The notes under the pieces are model-generated. The model worked only from the letters and a program-made list of their open reading frames with translations. It did not search any database and was not told the DNA's origin. A program made the translations under genes and the position numbers. From positions 1-5,142 of the forward strand of contig ONWP01000037.1 in assembly GCA_900321595.1 (NCBI GenBank): a stretch of DNA of 5,142 nt. The letters are read 5' to 3'. Below are positions 1 to 4,527 of the stretch, piece by piece. Source of the stretch: an uncultured Eubacteriales bacterium (GTDB lineage: Bacteria > Bacillota > Clostridia > Oscillospirales > Acutalibacteraceae). Every line of letters starts with the position of its first letter. Within the stretch, counting starts at the first letter, position 1.

Positions 1-71
1 CGAAAAACTGGCCCGCGGAGTTTGTCGTCGACTACGTCCGCTGCTACCAGTACAACAGCCTGCTGGGCTGA
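1..71 (+). CDS. C-terminal end of a probable GH16-family glycoside hydrolase (5' truncated)
   Basis: Only the last 22 codons and the stop are present; the open frame begins at base 3 and ends in TGA at 69-71. The peptide contains WPAEFVVDYVRCYQ. This closely resembles the last beta strand of family 16 glycoside hydrolases (laminarinase/lichenase-type beta-glucanases), whose domain typically ends in a 'VDYVRVYQ' pattern. If so, the enzyme would cleave beta-1,3 or beta-1,3/1,4-glucans. The protein stops seven residues after that strand, so no carbohydrate-binding module or anchor follows the catalytic domain. The catalytic ExDxxE motif and any signal peptide lie outside the window, so activity and location cannot be judged. 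Another concanavalin-like lectin/glucanase-fold protein remains possible. Confidence 0.6.
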   Translation, partial: KNWPAEFVVDYVRCYQYNSLLG

Positions 72-87
72 CCAAACAATAAATGAA

Positions 88-119
88 ACGAGGAAGGCGC
101 GAACCTTCCTCGTCTTTTA
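88..119 (+). terminator. Rho-independent terminator, probably shared by two convergent genes
   Basis: A perfect 10-bp stem (88-97 with 104-113) encloses a 6-nt loop and is followed on the + strand by CTTTTATT. It lies 17 bases after the stop of the glycoside hydrolase-like gene. Read on the - strand, the same stem is followed by TTCATTTATT. It sits 27 bases beyond the stop of the DUF4190-like gene, so it can plausibly end both transcripts. Confidence 0.85.
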
Positions 120-139
120 TTCCTGGTGCGTTCTTCATA

Positions 140-688
140 TCATATAAATGCAAACACTCCGAAAGCGATCAAAAGAACAATAGTAACGATCGCTAATAAT
201 TGAAGAACCAGTGAAATAATCGCGCACACAAGGCCACCGGTCGCACCGGATTGGTTCAGACCGTTCCCCACCCGTTTATATGTACTGTACTTGGAAAAGG
301 CGATGATCGACAGAATGAACGGGACCAGCGCCGGGAAGAAAAACCCCAGCACCAGAGACAGGATGCCCATTGTCTTGCAGTCGTCCGCGTATTGGGCGCC
401 GGGATCCCGCGGCCCGACGGCAGGCCCGTTGATGTTGACCTGGATCTGACCGGGTTGTCCGTACGACTGCTGACCATACGGCTGCTGTCCGTAAGGCTGC
501 TGCCCGTATGTCTGTCCCTGATAGACCTGCGGGTACTGCTGCGCGCCGTAATTCTGCTGTCCGTACTGCTGACCCGCGTAGCTCTGCTGTCCGTACTGCG
601 GCACCGGCGTATACTGCCGGTTATTCGGCTGCCCGTAGGTCTGTCCCTGCGAATACGAACCGTTATTCGGCGTATAGTTATCAGACAT
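140..688 (-). CDS. DUF4190-like two-helix membrane protein with YGQQ-repeat N-terminus
   Basis: A 182-residue protein of unknown function. Residues 1-100 are low complexity, rich in Tyr, Gly, Gln, Pro and Asn, with seven YGQ units (five of them YGQQ). Residues about 107-131 and 150-182 are hydrophobic helices joined by a basic, Gly-rich loop (KYSTYKRVGNG). A GILSLVLGF start to helix 1 and a GATGGLVCAIISLVL start to helix 2 match the pattern of DUF4190-type proteins. The repeat half is probably disordered and cytoplasmic, but topology is an inference. The start at 688 is chosen because AAGGAGG (698-704) is 9 bases upstream. The longer frame's ATG at 697 touches that site with no spacing. The gene has its own promoter and is divergent from the lipoprotein gene. 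Comparable small proteins are common in Firmicutes, with no established role known to me. Confidence 0.82.
   Translation of the reverse strand: MSDNYTPNNGSYSQGQTYGQPNNRQYTPVPQYGQQSYAGQQYGQQNYGAQQYPQVYQGQTYGQQPYGQQPYGQQSYGQPGQIQVNINGPAVGPRDPGAQYADDCKTMGILSLVLGFFFPALVPFILSIIAFSKYSTYKRVGNGLNQSGATGGLVCAIISLVLQLLAIVTIVLLIAFGVFAFI
455..508 (-). repeat. Tandem 15-nt repeats encoding YGQQ(P/S) pentapeptides
   Basis: Three near-identical 15-nt units plus a partial fourth encode YGQQP, YGQQP, YGQQS and YGQ (residues 61-78 of the DUF4190-like protein). More diverged YGQQ units occur further upstream in the gene (residues 32-35 and 42-45). Third-position differences between units show they are not a very recent duplication. 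The unit length is a multiple of three, so gain or loss of copies keeps the reading frame. Confidence 0.85.
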
Positions 689-697
689 ATTCAACAT

Positions 698-704
698 CCT
701 CCTT
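698..704 (-). promoter_or_regulatory. Shine-Dalgarno site that decides the DUF4190-like start
   Basis: On the - strand this reads AAGGAGG, a 7-base match to the anti-SD core. The ATG at 688-686 lies 9 bases downstream, a normal spacing. The ATG at 697-695 starts directly after the site and would be a poor initiator, so the protein probably begins MSDNYTP. Confidence 0.85.
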
Positions 705-730
705 CAAAGCGGTATGATATATCAAAGGGA

Positions 731-759
731 ATTATACCACAGGTCATACGCTGTTTCAA
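731..759 (-). promoter_or_regulatory. Sigma-A-type promoter of the DUF4190-like gene
   Basis: On the - strand, TTGAAA (759-754) and a perfect TATAAT (736-731) are separated by 17 bases. The -10 is preceded by TGG, giving the extended TGnTATAAT form. Initiation is expected near 724, leaving a leader of about 36 bases that includes the Shine-Dalgarno site. Confidence 0.85.
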
Positions 760-776
760 GCCATAAAACTATGATT

Positions 777-805
777 TTGCATTGATTATACGCATAAGCG
801 ATCAT
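777..805 (+). promoter_or_regulatory. Weak candidate promoter of the lipoprotein gene
   Basis: TTGCAT (777-782) and GATCAT (800-805) are 17 bases apart; each matches the consensus at four of six positions. A rival pair, TTTACT (827-832) and TAAACT (850-855), also has 17-base spacing. It would start transcription almost on top of the Shine-Dalgarno site, so it is less attractive. Neither is convincing. Confidence 0.3.
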
Positions 806-875
806 TAAGCTTTCAGGTTTTCTCTCTTTACTTTTCGGCTGAAATCGAGTAAACTAAAAGAAAGGGGTTGATTTT

Positions 876-1583
876 ATGAATAAAATAAAATCTGTATTGG
901 CGGCGATCATGGCGATGACGCTGCTTCTGACCTTTGCCGGCTGCACCTCCGGCGATTACAACAAGGCAAAAAAGCTGATGGATCAGGCGGATTACGCCGC
1001 GGCCAGGGAGCTGCTTGAGCCGATCGCCGATTACAAGGACGCGGTCAACCTGCTGTATACCTGCAACTACCGGCTCCTTGAAGCGGATATCGCGGCCAAC
1101 GGCACAGAAATAGACGGCGTCCGCTGCATCAACGCGTTTTTCCCGCGCACGTCCGACGACGGCGAGTATACGCTGTTCGCCGAGGTCGACGAGGCAGGTC
1201 TTCACCTTACCTGCCGGCAGAAGGAGCTCGTCGGGTTATTCGCCGTCACATTCCGGCTGGATCTGCCGATCAGCCAGAGCGTCGTGCCGTTCAAGTGTGA
1301 GTTTGAGACGGCGGGCAGCGTGGTCGCGTCGCGCTCGGGCACGGTGGATATCACAACCGCCACCGCCGCGACGACGCTGACCTACGCGGCAAACCCCGGC
1401 GGCGATACCATCACCGACGCGCTGAGCGCCCTCACCGGACCCGTGATCGAAAGCGCCGTCCAGGAATGCTTTACGCATATCATAAACGGCGGCGACACGC
1501 TTCTGCGGCAAAGCGGCACCGGCGTGAAGCTGAGCGCGCTTGGCTTCTACGCGTTACAGCCCGCGGAGACCGCGACCGCGTAA
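876..1583 (+). CDS. Lipoprotein with a single TPR-like motif, function unknown
   Basis: A 235-residue probable lipoprotein. A short basic start (MNKIK) and hydrophobic stretch (residues 7-21) lead to FAGC, with Cys23 as the likely lipidated residue. Phe at the -3 position is less usual than Leu, Val or Ile. Residues 28-65 carry a helix-turn-helix pattern (Y..AKKLMDQADYAAARELL, then IADYKDAVNLLYTCNY). This Y/A/DY/A...DYKDA spacing is typical of TPR/Sel1-like motifs in secreted firmicute proteins and suggests protein binding. Residues about 75-235 look mostly beta-strand, with a Thr/Ala-rich middle (ITTATAATTLTY); I do not recognise that domain. The start is supported by AAAGGGG (861-867), 8 bases upstream. 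It is monocistronic and convergent with the isomerase-like gene. No substrate or partner can be inferred. Confidence 0.85.
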   Translation: MNKIKSVLAAIMAMTLLLTFAGCTSGDYNKAKKLMDQADYAAARELLEPIADYKDAVNLLYTCNYRLLEADIAANGTEIDGVRCINAFFPRTSDDGEYTLFAEVDEAGLHLTCRQKELVGLFAVTFRLDLPISQSVVPFKCEFETAGSVVASRSGTVDITTATAATTLTYAANPGGDTITDALSALTGPVIESAVQECFTHIINGGDTLLRQSGTGVKLSALGFYALQPAETATA

Positions 1584-1602
1584 CAGCTCCATCCGAAGAA
1601 AA

Positions 1603-1635
1603 ACGGCCGGCCGCGGGGCCGGTCGTCCTGTTTTT
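1603..1635. terminator. Bidirectional terminator between convergent genes
   Basis: A 10-bp GC-rich stem (1603-1612 with 1617-1626, one G-T wobble) carries a 4-nt loop. On the - strand it is followed at once by a T-rich run (the complement of the A-rich 1597-1603), placing a strong terminator right after the stop of the isomerase-like gene. On the + strand TTTTT comes four bases after the stem (1631-1635), so it probably also ends the lipoprotein transcript, less efficiently. Confidence 0.85.
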
Positions 1636-2471
1636 CAGGATCCGTCGAAGATCCGGCGAAACCGCTCGCAGCGCTCGAAGGCGAGACGCACGTATTCCTC
1701 GTCAGACATGGCGAGATACCGGTCGTTCGTATGCCGGTGCGGCCGGTTTCCCCGCACGAACTCATACGTCAGATCGCCGTCAAAGCCGCAGTCGTGCAGC
1801 CGCCCGGCGATCCGGTTCCAGTCCGCGGTCCCGTCAAACGGCAGCATGTGGCTGTCGTCGAAAAAGGTGATCTCTTCGCCCGTTCGTCCCAGATTGTCGT
1901 TCAGATGTGTGCTGACCAGATACTTCCCGTAACGCGCCAGCAGGTCGCGGCGCTCATTGTAGCACATCTCGTGGCCGGTGTCCAGACAGAAGCCGACGTT
2001 CGGCATGCCGCCGAAGCGCGCCAGCACCGCCGCCAGATACTCCTCGCCCTCCGTGTTCTCAAACGCGATCGTCACGCCGAACCGCGCCGCGTATTCGACC
2101 ACCGGCTGCAGCCGGGCAAGGCCGAGCGCGTTCGGGCTGTGATTATCCATGCCGATGATGCAGTGACAGATCATCAACGGCACCTGACACGCGGCGCAGC
2201 TGTCCACGCAGGCGAGCAGATCGTCGAGCATCAGCCGCGCTTTGTCCTCGCCGCCGTCGTGCCACACGTCGTCCATCCCGTAAAACGGCGCGTGCAGCGA
2301 CTGTACACGAAGCCCAAGCCGCCGCGCGACCGGCACGAACGGATCCGGCATGCGGTCCCGCGACCAGTCAAAAAAGACGCCGTTGAACCCTGTTTCGGCG
2401 AACAGACGAAGCTGTCTCTCAACCGGGACGTCTTTTATACACCCGACGTTGATGATCAGATCTGAATGCAT
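1635..2471 (-). CDS. Sugar phosphate isomerase/epimerase-like TIM-barrel protein
   Basis: A 278-residue protein of the xylose isomerase-like TIM-barrel superfamily (AP endonuclease 2 / sugar epimerase type), about the usual length. Barrel-strand motifs appear in order: INVGC (7-11), GVFFDW (31-36), LRVQSLHAPF (54-63), LMICHC (99-104), VTIAFENTEG (133-142), VGFCLDTGHE (159-168), LVSTHLNDN (185-193) and LTYEFV (234-239). Glu138, Asp164, His189 and Glu237 sit where this family binds a divalent metal, so it is probably a cytoplasmic isomerase or epimerase; the substrate cannot be named. The start at 2471 is chosen because GAGGTGA (2483-2477) lies 5 bases upstream. The longer frame's ATG at 2501 has no ribosome-binding site and overlaps the expected transcription start. 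No sugar transporter or kinase adjoins it. A hydroxypyruvate isomerase or inosose-type enzyme are alternatives within the family. Confidence 0.9.
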   Translation of the reverse strand: MHSDLIINVGCIKDVPVERQLRLFAETGFNGVFFDWSRDRMPDPFVPVARRLGLRVQSLHAPFYGMDDVWHDGGEDKARLMLDDLLACVDSCAACQVPLMICHCIIGMDNHSPNALGLARLQPVVEYAARFGVTIAFENTEGEEYLAAVLARFGGMPNVGFCLDTGHEMCYNERRDLLARYGKYLVSTHLNDNLGRTGEEITFFDDSHMLPFDGTADWNRIAGRLHDCGFDGDLTYEFVRGNRPHRHTNDRYLAMSDEEYVRLAFERCERFRRIFDGS

Positions 2472-2476
2472 GCGCG

Positions 2477-2483
2477 TCACCTC
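2477..2483 (-). promoter_or_regulatory. Shine-Dalgarno site that decides the isomerase-like start
   Basis: On the - strand this reads GAGGTGA, a 7-base match to the AGGAGGTGA consensus, 5 bases before the ATG at 2471-2469. It lies inside the longer open frame that begins at 2501, which argues that the longer start is not used. Confidence 0.8.
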
Positions 2484-2505
2484 GCCCCTGTAATGATACA
2501 TCTAT

Positions 2506-2535
2506 ATAATACATCCGGCGCGCTTTTTTCGTCAA
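2506..2535 (-). promoter_or_regulatory. Proximal promoter of the isomerase-like gene
   Basis: On the - strand, TTGACG (2535-2530, five of six consensus) and TATTAT (2511-2506, five of six) are separated by 18 bases. Transcription would begin near 2499, giving a leader of roughly 28 bases with the Shine-Dalgarno site inside it. Confidence 0.7.
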
Positions 2536-2537
2536 GC

Positions 2538-2567
2538 ATTAAATAAAATGTTACATTTTTATGTCAA
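2538..2567 (-). promoter_or_regulatory. Distal promoter of the isomerase-like gene
   Basis: On the - strand, a perfect TTGACA (2567-2562) and TTTAAT (2543-2538, five of six) are separated by 18 bases. This second promoter-like pair lies just upstream of the proximal one, so the gene may have tandem promoters. Its spacer holds a perfect dyad (2545-2559). Confidence 0.55.
2545..2559. promoter_or_regulatory. Possible operator: 15-bp perfect dyad in a promoter spacer
   Basis: AAAATGT-T-ACATTTT has perfect 7-bp arms around a central base. It falls entirely between the -35 and -10 elements of the distal promoter of the isomerase-like gene. That position suits a transcriptional regulator, but no regulator gene is in view and the AT-rich setting raises the chance of coincidence. 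Confidence 0.4.
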
Positions 2568-2602
2568 GGCGGTGAAAAGTTACGAATAACACAATTTCCG
2601 TC

Positions 2603-2631
2603 TTGACTTTTTCATCAATATGGTGTAAATT
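2603..2631 (+). promoter_or_regulatory. Candidate promoter of the membrane-anchored linker protein gene
   Basis: TTGACT (2603-2608, five of six consensus) and TAAATT (2626-2631, four of six) are 17 bases apart. Initiation near 2638 would give a leader of about 60 bases. The leader contains a small dyad (2660-2666 with 2670-2676) just upstream of the Shine-Dalgarno site. Confidence 0.5.
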
Positions 2632-2680
2632 TAGTACAAGCAGCGTCCTGCTGTATATTACTATGCATTGTATAGTTTTG

Positions 2681-2687
2681 AAAGGGG
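2681..2687 (+). promoter_or_regulatory. Shine-Dalgarno site that decides the start at 2699
   Basis: AAAGGGG is followed after 11 bases by the ATG at 2699. The longer open frame would begin at a TTG (2603) that is itself part of the candidate -35 box, so the first 32 codons of that frame are most likely untranslated leader. Confidence 0.7.
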
Positions 2688-2698
2688 TAGCCTCGAAC

Positions 2699-3619
2699 AT
2701 GAAAAGAAGCCACGAATATGATTCCCCGGTCCTCTCCCGGATCGTTTCGGTGATCGCCGTATTAGCGATCTGCATCTGCTCTGTCTGCACAGTGCTGACC
2801 ACGTATAAGATGACGCAGCTCACCGCAGGCACCGCTGCAGTCGCGCCCGGCAACAGCGCGACGCCTGCCAACAACGGCGGCAATGGCGGCAACGCCGCGG
2901 CGCCCGCGAACAACGGCGGCAACGCAGGCACCGATGCGAACAACGGCGGCGGCGACGCGACCCCTCCGGCTGACACGGCGAACTATCAGGAGATCCTGGA
3001 CAAGTACACCGAGGTCATGGATAAGCTCAAGGCTGAGGTCGCGACCTACACCAAGAAGGAATATCAGGATCTGCCGAAGGACAAGCTGGATATGGGCGCT
3101 CTGGCCTCCATTCTGCAGCCTGTCATCAACGGCTTCCTGACGACTGAGGACAAGGCGGAGGAGCAGCAGAGAGACGACGCCGCCCAGATCCCGATCATCG
3201 ACAACACGAGGGGCTGCCTGCTGACCGACGTCAGCGCGATCAAGAGCGCTTCCATGACGGAGAACGGCGGCAAGACGACCATCGTCATCACCCTGAACGA
3301 CGAGAAGAACTCTCAGCCCGCAGAGCCCGGCGCGACCACCGCGCCCAGCAACGTCGGCGGTATGTTCAGCCCCCTGTCCAAGGCTTCTATCGATGAGACG
3401 CTCGCCGGCATCAGCGTGGTTAAAGTCAACAGCTTTGATCTGAACCTGGTGGACTGCACCGCGACGCTCGTCTTCGATACCGAATCGCTGAAGGTCGAGT
3501 CTCTGGAGCAGATCATGAACTATGATATCTCCGCGGACGTCAAGGCTGCCATCATCGGCATCAGCGGCACCGGCTTCCTGATCAATACGATGAAGATCTA
3601 CAACGTGACCTACAAGTAA
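2699..3619 (+). CDS. Membrane-anchored protein with Asn/Gly-rich linker and unknown C-terminal domain
   Basis: A 306-residue protein I do not recognise by name. A short charged start (MKRSHEYDS) precedes one hydrophobic helix (about residues 12-34, with Cys25, 27 and 30), probably an uncleaved signal anchor. Residues 43-94 form an Ala/Asn/Gly/Pro-rich linker with NNGG repeats. Residues 95-121 form a charged helix (YQEILDKYTEVMDKLKAEVATY), possibly a coiled coil. Residues about 130-306 look folded: helical first (LASILQPVINGFL), then alternating beta strands (TTIVITLND, ISVVKVNSFDLNLVDCTATLVFD, TGFLINTMKIYNVTY). The only two Cys outside the helix, Cys173 and Cys253, could form a disulfide if the domain is extracellular. 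A second Pro/Ala/Gly/Ser-rich loop spans 206-221. Start chosen from the Shine-Dalgarno site at 2681-2687. The architecture suggests an envelope protein held away from the membrane; its function is unknown. Confidence 0.82.
   Translation: MKRSHEYDSPVLSRIVSVIAVLAICICSVCTVLTTYKMTQLTAGTAAVAPGNSATPANNGGNGGNAAAPANNGGNAGTDANNGGGDATPPADTANYQEILDKYTEVMDKLKAEVATYTKKEYQDLPKDKLDMGALASILQPVINGFLTTEDKAEEQQRDDAAQIPIIDNTRGCLLTDVSAIKSASMTENGGKTTIVITLNDEKNSQPAEPGATTAPSNVGGMFSPLSKASIDETLAGISVVKVNSFDLNLVDCTATLVFDTESLKVESLEQIMNYDISADVKAAIIGISGTGFLINTMKIYNVTYK
2870..2950 (+). repeat. Repeated 12-nt unit encoding NNGG in the linker
   Basis: The 12-mer AACAACGGCGGC occurs identically at 2870-2881, 2909-2920 and 2939-2950, with a diverged GGN-encoding copy near 2882-2893. 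The copies encode Asn-Asn-Gly-Gly in the spacer between membrane helix and folded domain. Identity at the DNA level, including third positions, suggests growth by recent slippage or duplication. Confidence 0.8.
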
Positions 3620-3633
3620 TCCGTCAGCGATAC

Positions 3634-3667
3634 AAACCTCTCCAGACCGGAGAGGTTTTTTCTTTTT
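3634..3667 (+). terminator. Rho-independent terminator of the linker-protein gene
   Basis: A perfect 10-bp stem (3634-3643 with 3649-3658) has a 5-nt loop and runs into a long T tract (TTTTTTCTTTTT, 3656-3667). It starts 14 bases after the stop codon and separates this gene from the AIM24-family gene downstream. Confidence 0.95.
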
Positions 3668-3672
3668 AATCA

Positions 3673-3701
3673 TTGCTTTTTCACACAGAATCAAGTATAA
3701 T
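3673..3701 (+). promoter_or_regulatory. Promoter of the AIM24-family gene
   Basis: A perfect TATAAT (3696-3701) is preceded at 17 bases by TTGCTT (3673-3678), which matches only the TTG half of the -35 consensus. Initiation near 3708 gives a leader of about 29 bases containing the Shine-Dalgarno site. Together with the terminator just upstream, this makes the gene a separate unit. Confidence 0.75.
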
Positions 3702-3736
3702 ATTGATACAAACGCCAGAAAGAAAGGAAGAAAGAT

Positions 3737-4420
3737 ATGACTTACGATATCATAGGCGATTCCTTACCGGTAGTCATCTGCAAGGTCAATGACGGCGAAA
3801 CGCTCATCACCGAGCGCGGCGCGATGTCCTGGATGAGCCCCAACATGAAGATGGAGACCAAGGGAACCGGCGGCATCGGCAAGATGTTCGGCCGCATGTT
3901 CAGCGGCGAATCCATGTTCCAGAATCTCTATACCGCCAGAGGCGGCAACGGCGTGATCGCTTTCGCGTCCAGCTTCCCGGGCGAGATCCGCGCGTTTCAC
4001 ATCACGCCCGATCGTCCCATGATCGTGCAGAAATACGGCTTCCTCGCCAGCGAAGCCTCCGTTGAGCTGAGCGTCCACTTCCAGAAGCGCTTCAAGGCCG
4101 GTCTGTTCGGCGGCGAAGGCTTCATCATGCAGAGGCTTTCCGGCAGCGGCACAGCCTTCGTCGAGCTGGACGGCCATGTGCAGGAATATGAGCTGCAGGA
4201 CGGCCAGCAGCTCATCGTTGACACCGGCTATCTCGCCGCCATGGACGCCAGCTGCAAGATGGATATCGTGACCGTACCCGGCGTGAAAAACGCGCTGTTC
4301 GGCGGTGAAGGCCTGTTCAATACAGTCGTCTCCGGCCCCGGCAGAGTCTACCTGCAGACGATGCCCATCAGCGCCGTCGCCGGCGCGCTGCGCCCCTACT
4401 TCCCCACCTCGACCAACTGA
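3737..4420 (+). CDS. AIM24 family protein (TIGR00266 / DUF124)
   Basis: A 227-residue protein matching the bacterial AIM24/TIGR00266 family at near full length. Family-like segments appear in order: TLITERGAMSWMS (22-34), METKGTGGIGKMFGRMFSGES (39-59), GVIAFASSFPGEI (72-84), KYGFLASEASVEL (99-111), GLFGGEGFIMQRLSGSGTAF (122-141), LIVDTGYLAAMD (159-170), NALFGGEGLFNTVVSGPGRV (185-204) and YLQT (205-208). The GESMF, LFGGEG and LFGGEG motifs mark three related beta units, consistent with the TRAP-like superfamily fold known for this family. There is no signal peptide or membrane helix, so it is probably cytoplasmic. The mitochondrial namesake affects inner-membrane organisation, but the bacterial role is not established. 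The start is supported by AAAGGA (3723-3728), 8 bases upstream. It has its own promoter and terminator. Confidence 0.95.
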   Translation: MTYDIIGDSLPVVICKVNDGETLITERGAMSWMSPNMKMETKGTGGIGKMFGRMFSGESMFQNLYTARGGNGVIAFASSFPGEIRAFHITPDRPMIVQKYGFLASEASVELSVHFQKRFKAGLFGGEGFIMQRLSGSGTAFVELDGHVQEYELQDGQQLIVDTGYLAAMDASCKMDIVTVPGVKNALFGGEGLFNTVVSGPGRVYLQTMPISAVAGALRPYFPTSTN

Positions 4421-4431
4421 GGATCGTTTTC

Positions 4432-4468
4432 AAGAGCGTCTGTCCGACCGGGCGGGCGCTCTTTTTTT
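4432..4468 (+). terminator. Rho-independent terminator of the AIM24-family gene
   Basis: A long stem (4432-4445 with 4450-4463, 7 solid base pairs at the base, then several G-T wobbles) has a 4-nt loop and ends in seven T residues (4462-4468). It begins 12 bases after the stop codon. Confidence 0.85.
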
Positions 4469-4481
4469 GTCCGAAAGACGC

Positions 4482-4511
4482 AAAAATCCCGCGGCCTTGC
4501 GGCTGCGGGAT
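4482..4511 (-). terminator. Rho-independent terminator of tsf
   Basis: Read on the - strand, a 7-bp stem (4511-4505 with 4492-4486), one A-C mismatch and three further pairs are capped by a GCAA tetraloop and followed by TTTTT (4486-4482). It starts 17 bases after the tsf stop codon, so tsf appears to be the last gene of its transcript. It lies back to back with the AIM24-gene terminator. Confidence 0.9.
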
Positions 4512-4527
4512 ACGGATCGGAATGATC

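Noticed and set aside
449..660. CRISPR-like or non-coding tandem repeat
   Set aside because: The repeats are in frame with a protein that has good start signals, units are 15 nt without unique spacers, and variation is largely at synonymous positions.
251..766. A 171-codon + strand frame opposite the DUF4190-like gene
   Set aside because: Its Leu/Arg/Val repeats are the reverse complement of the YGQQ codons, and it runs through the promoter of the true gene.
1466..1932. Arg/Ser-rich overlapping + strand frames across the end of the lipoprotein gene and the isomerase-like gene
   Set aside because: They span a strong bidirectional terminator, have low-information composition and overlap two convincing genes.
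1731..2465. A 244-codon open frame on the + strand opposite the isomerase-like gene
   Set aside because: It is antisense to a gene with clear TIM-barrel motifs. Its product is a featureless Arg/Val/His/Gln-rich sequence typical of the complement of GC-rich coding DNA, and it has no suitable ribosome-binding site.
2762..3694. A 310-codon open frame on the - strand opposite the linker-protein gene
   Set aside because: The product is Arg/Val/Asp/Ala-rich with no domain. It begins beyond the terminator of the real gene, and its length follows from the GC-rich codons of the sense gene.
2699..4420. An operon of the linker-protein and AIM24-family genes
   Set aside because: A strong hairpin with a long T tract and a new promoter with a perfect -10 lie between them, so they are more likely separate units.
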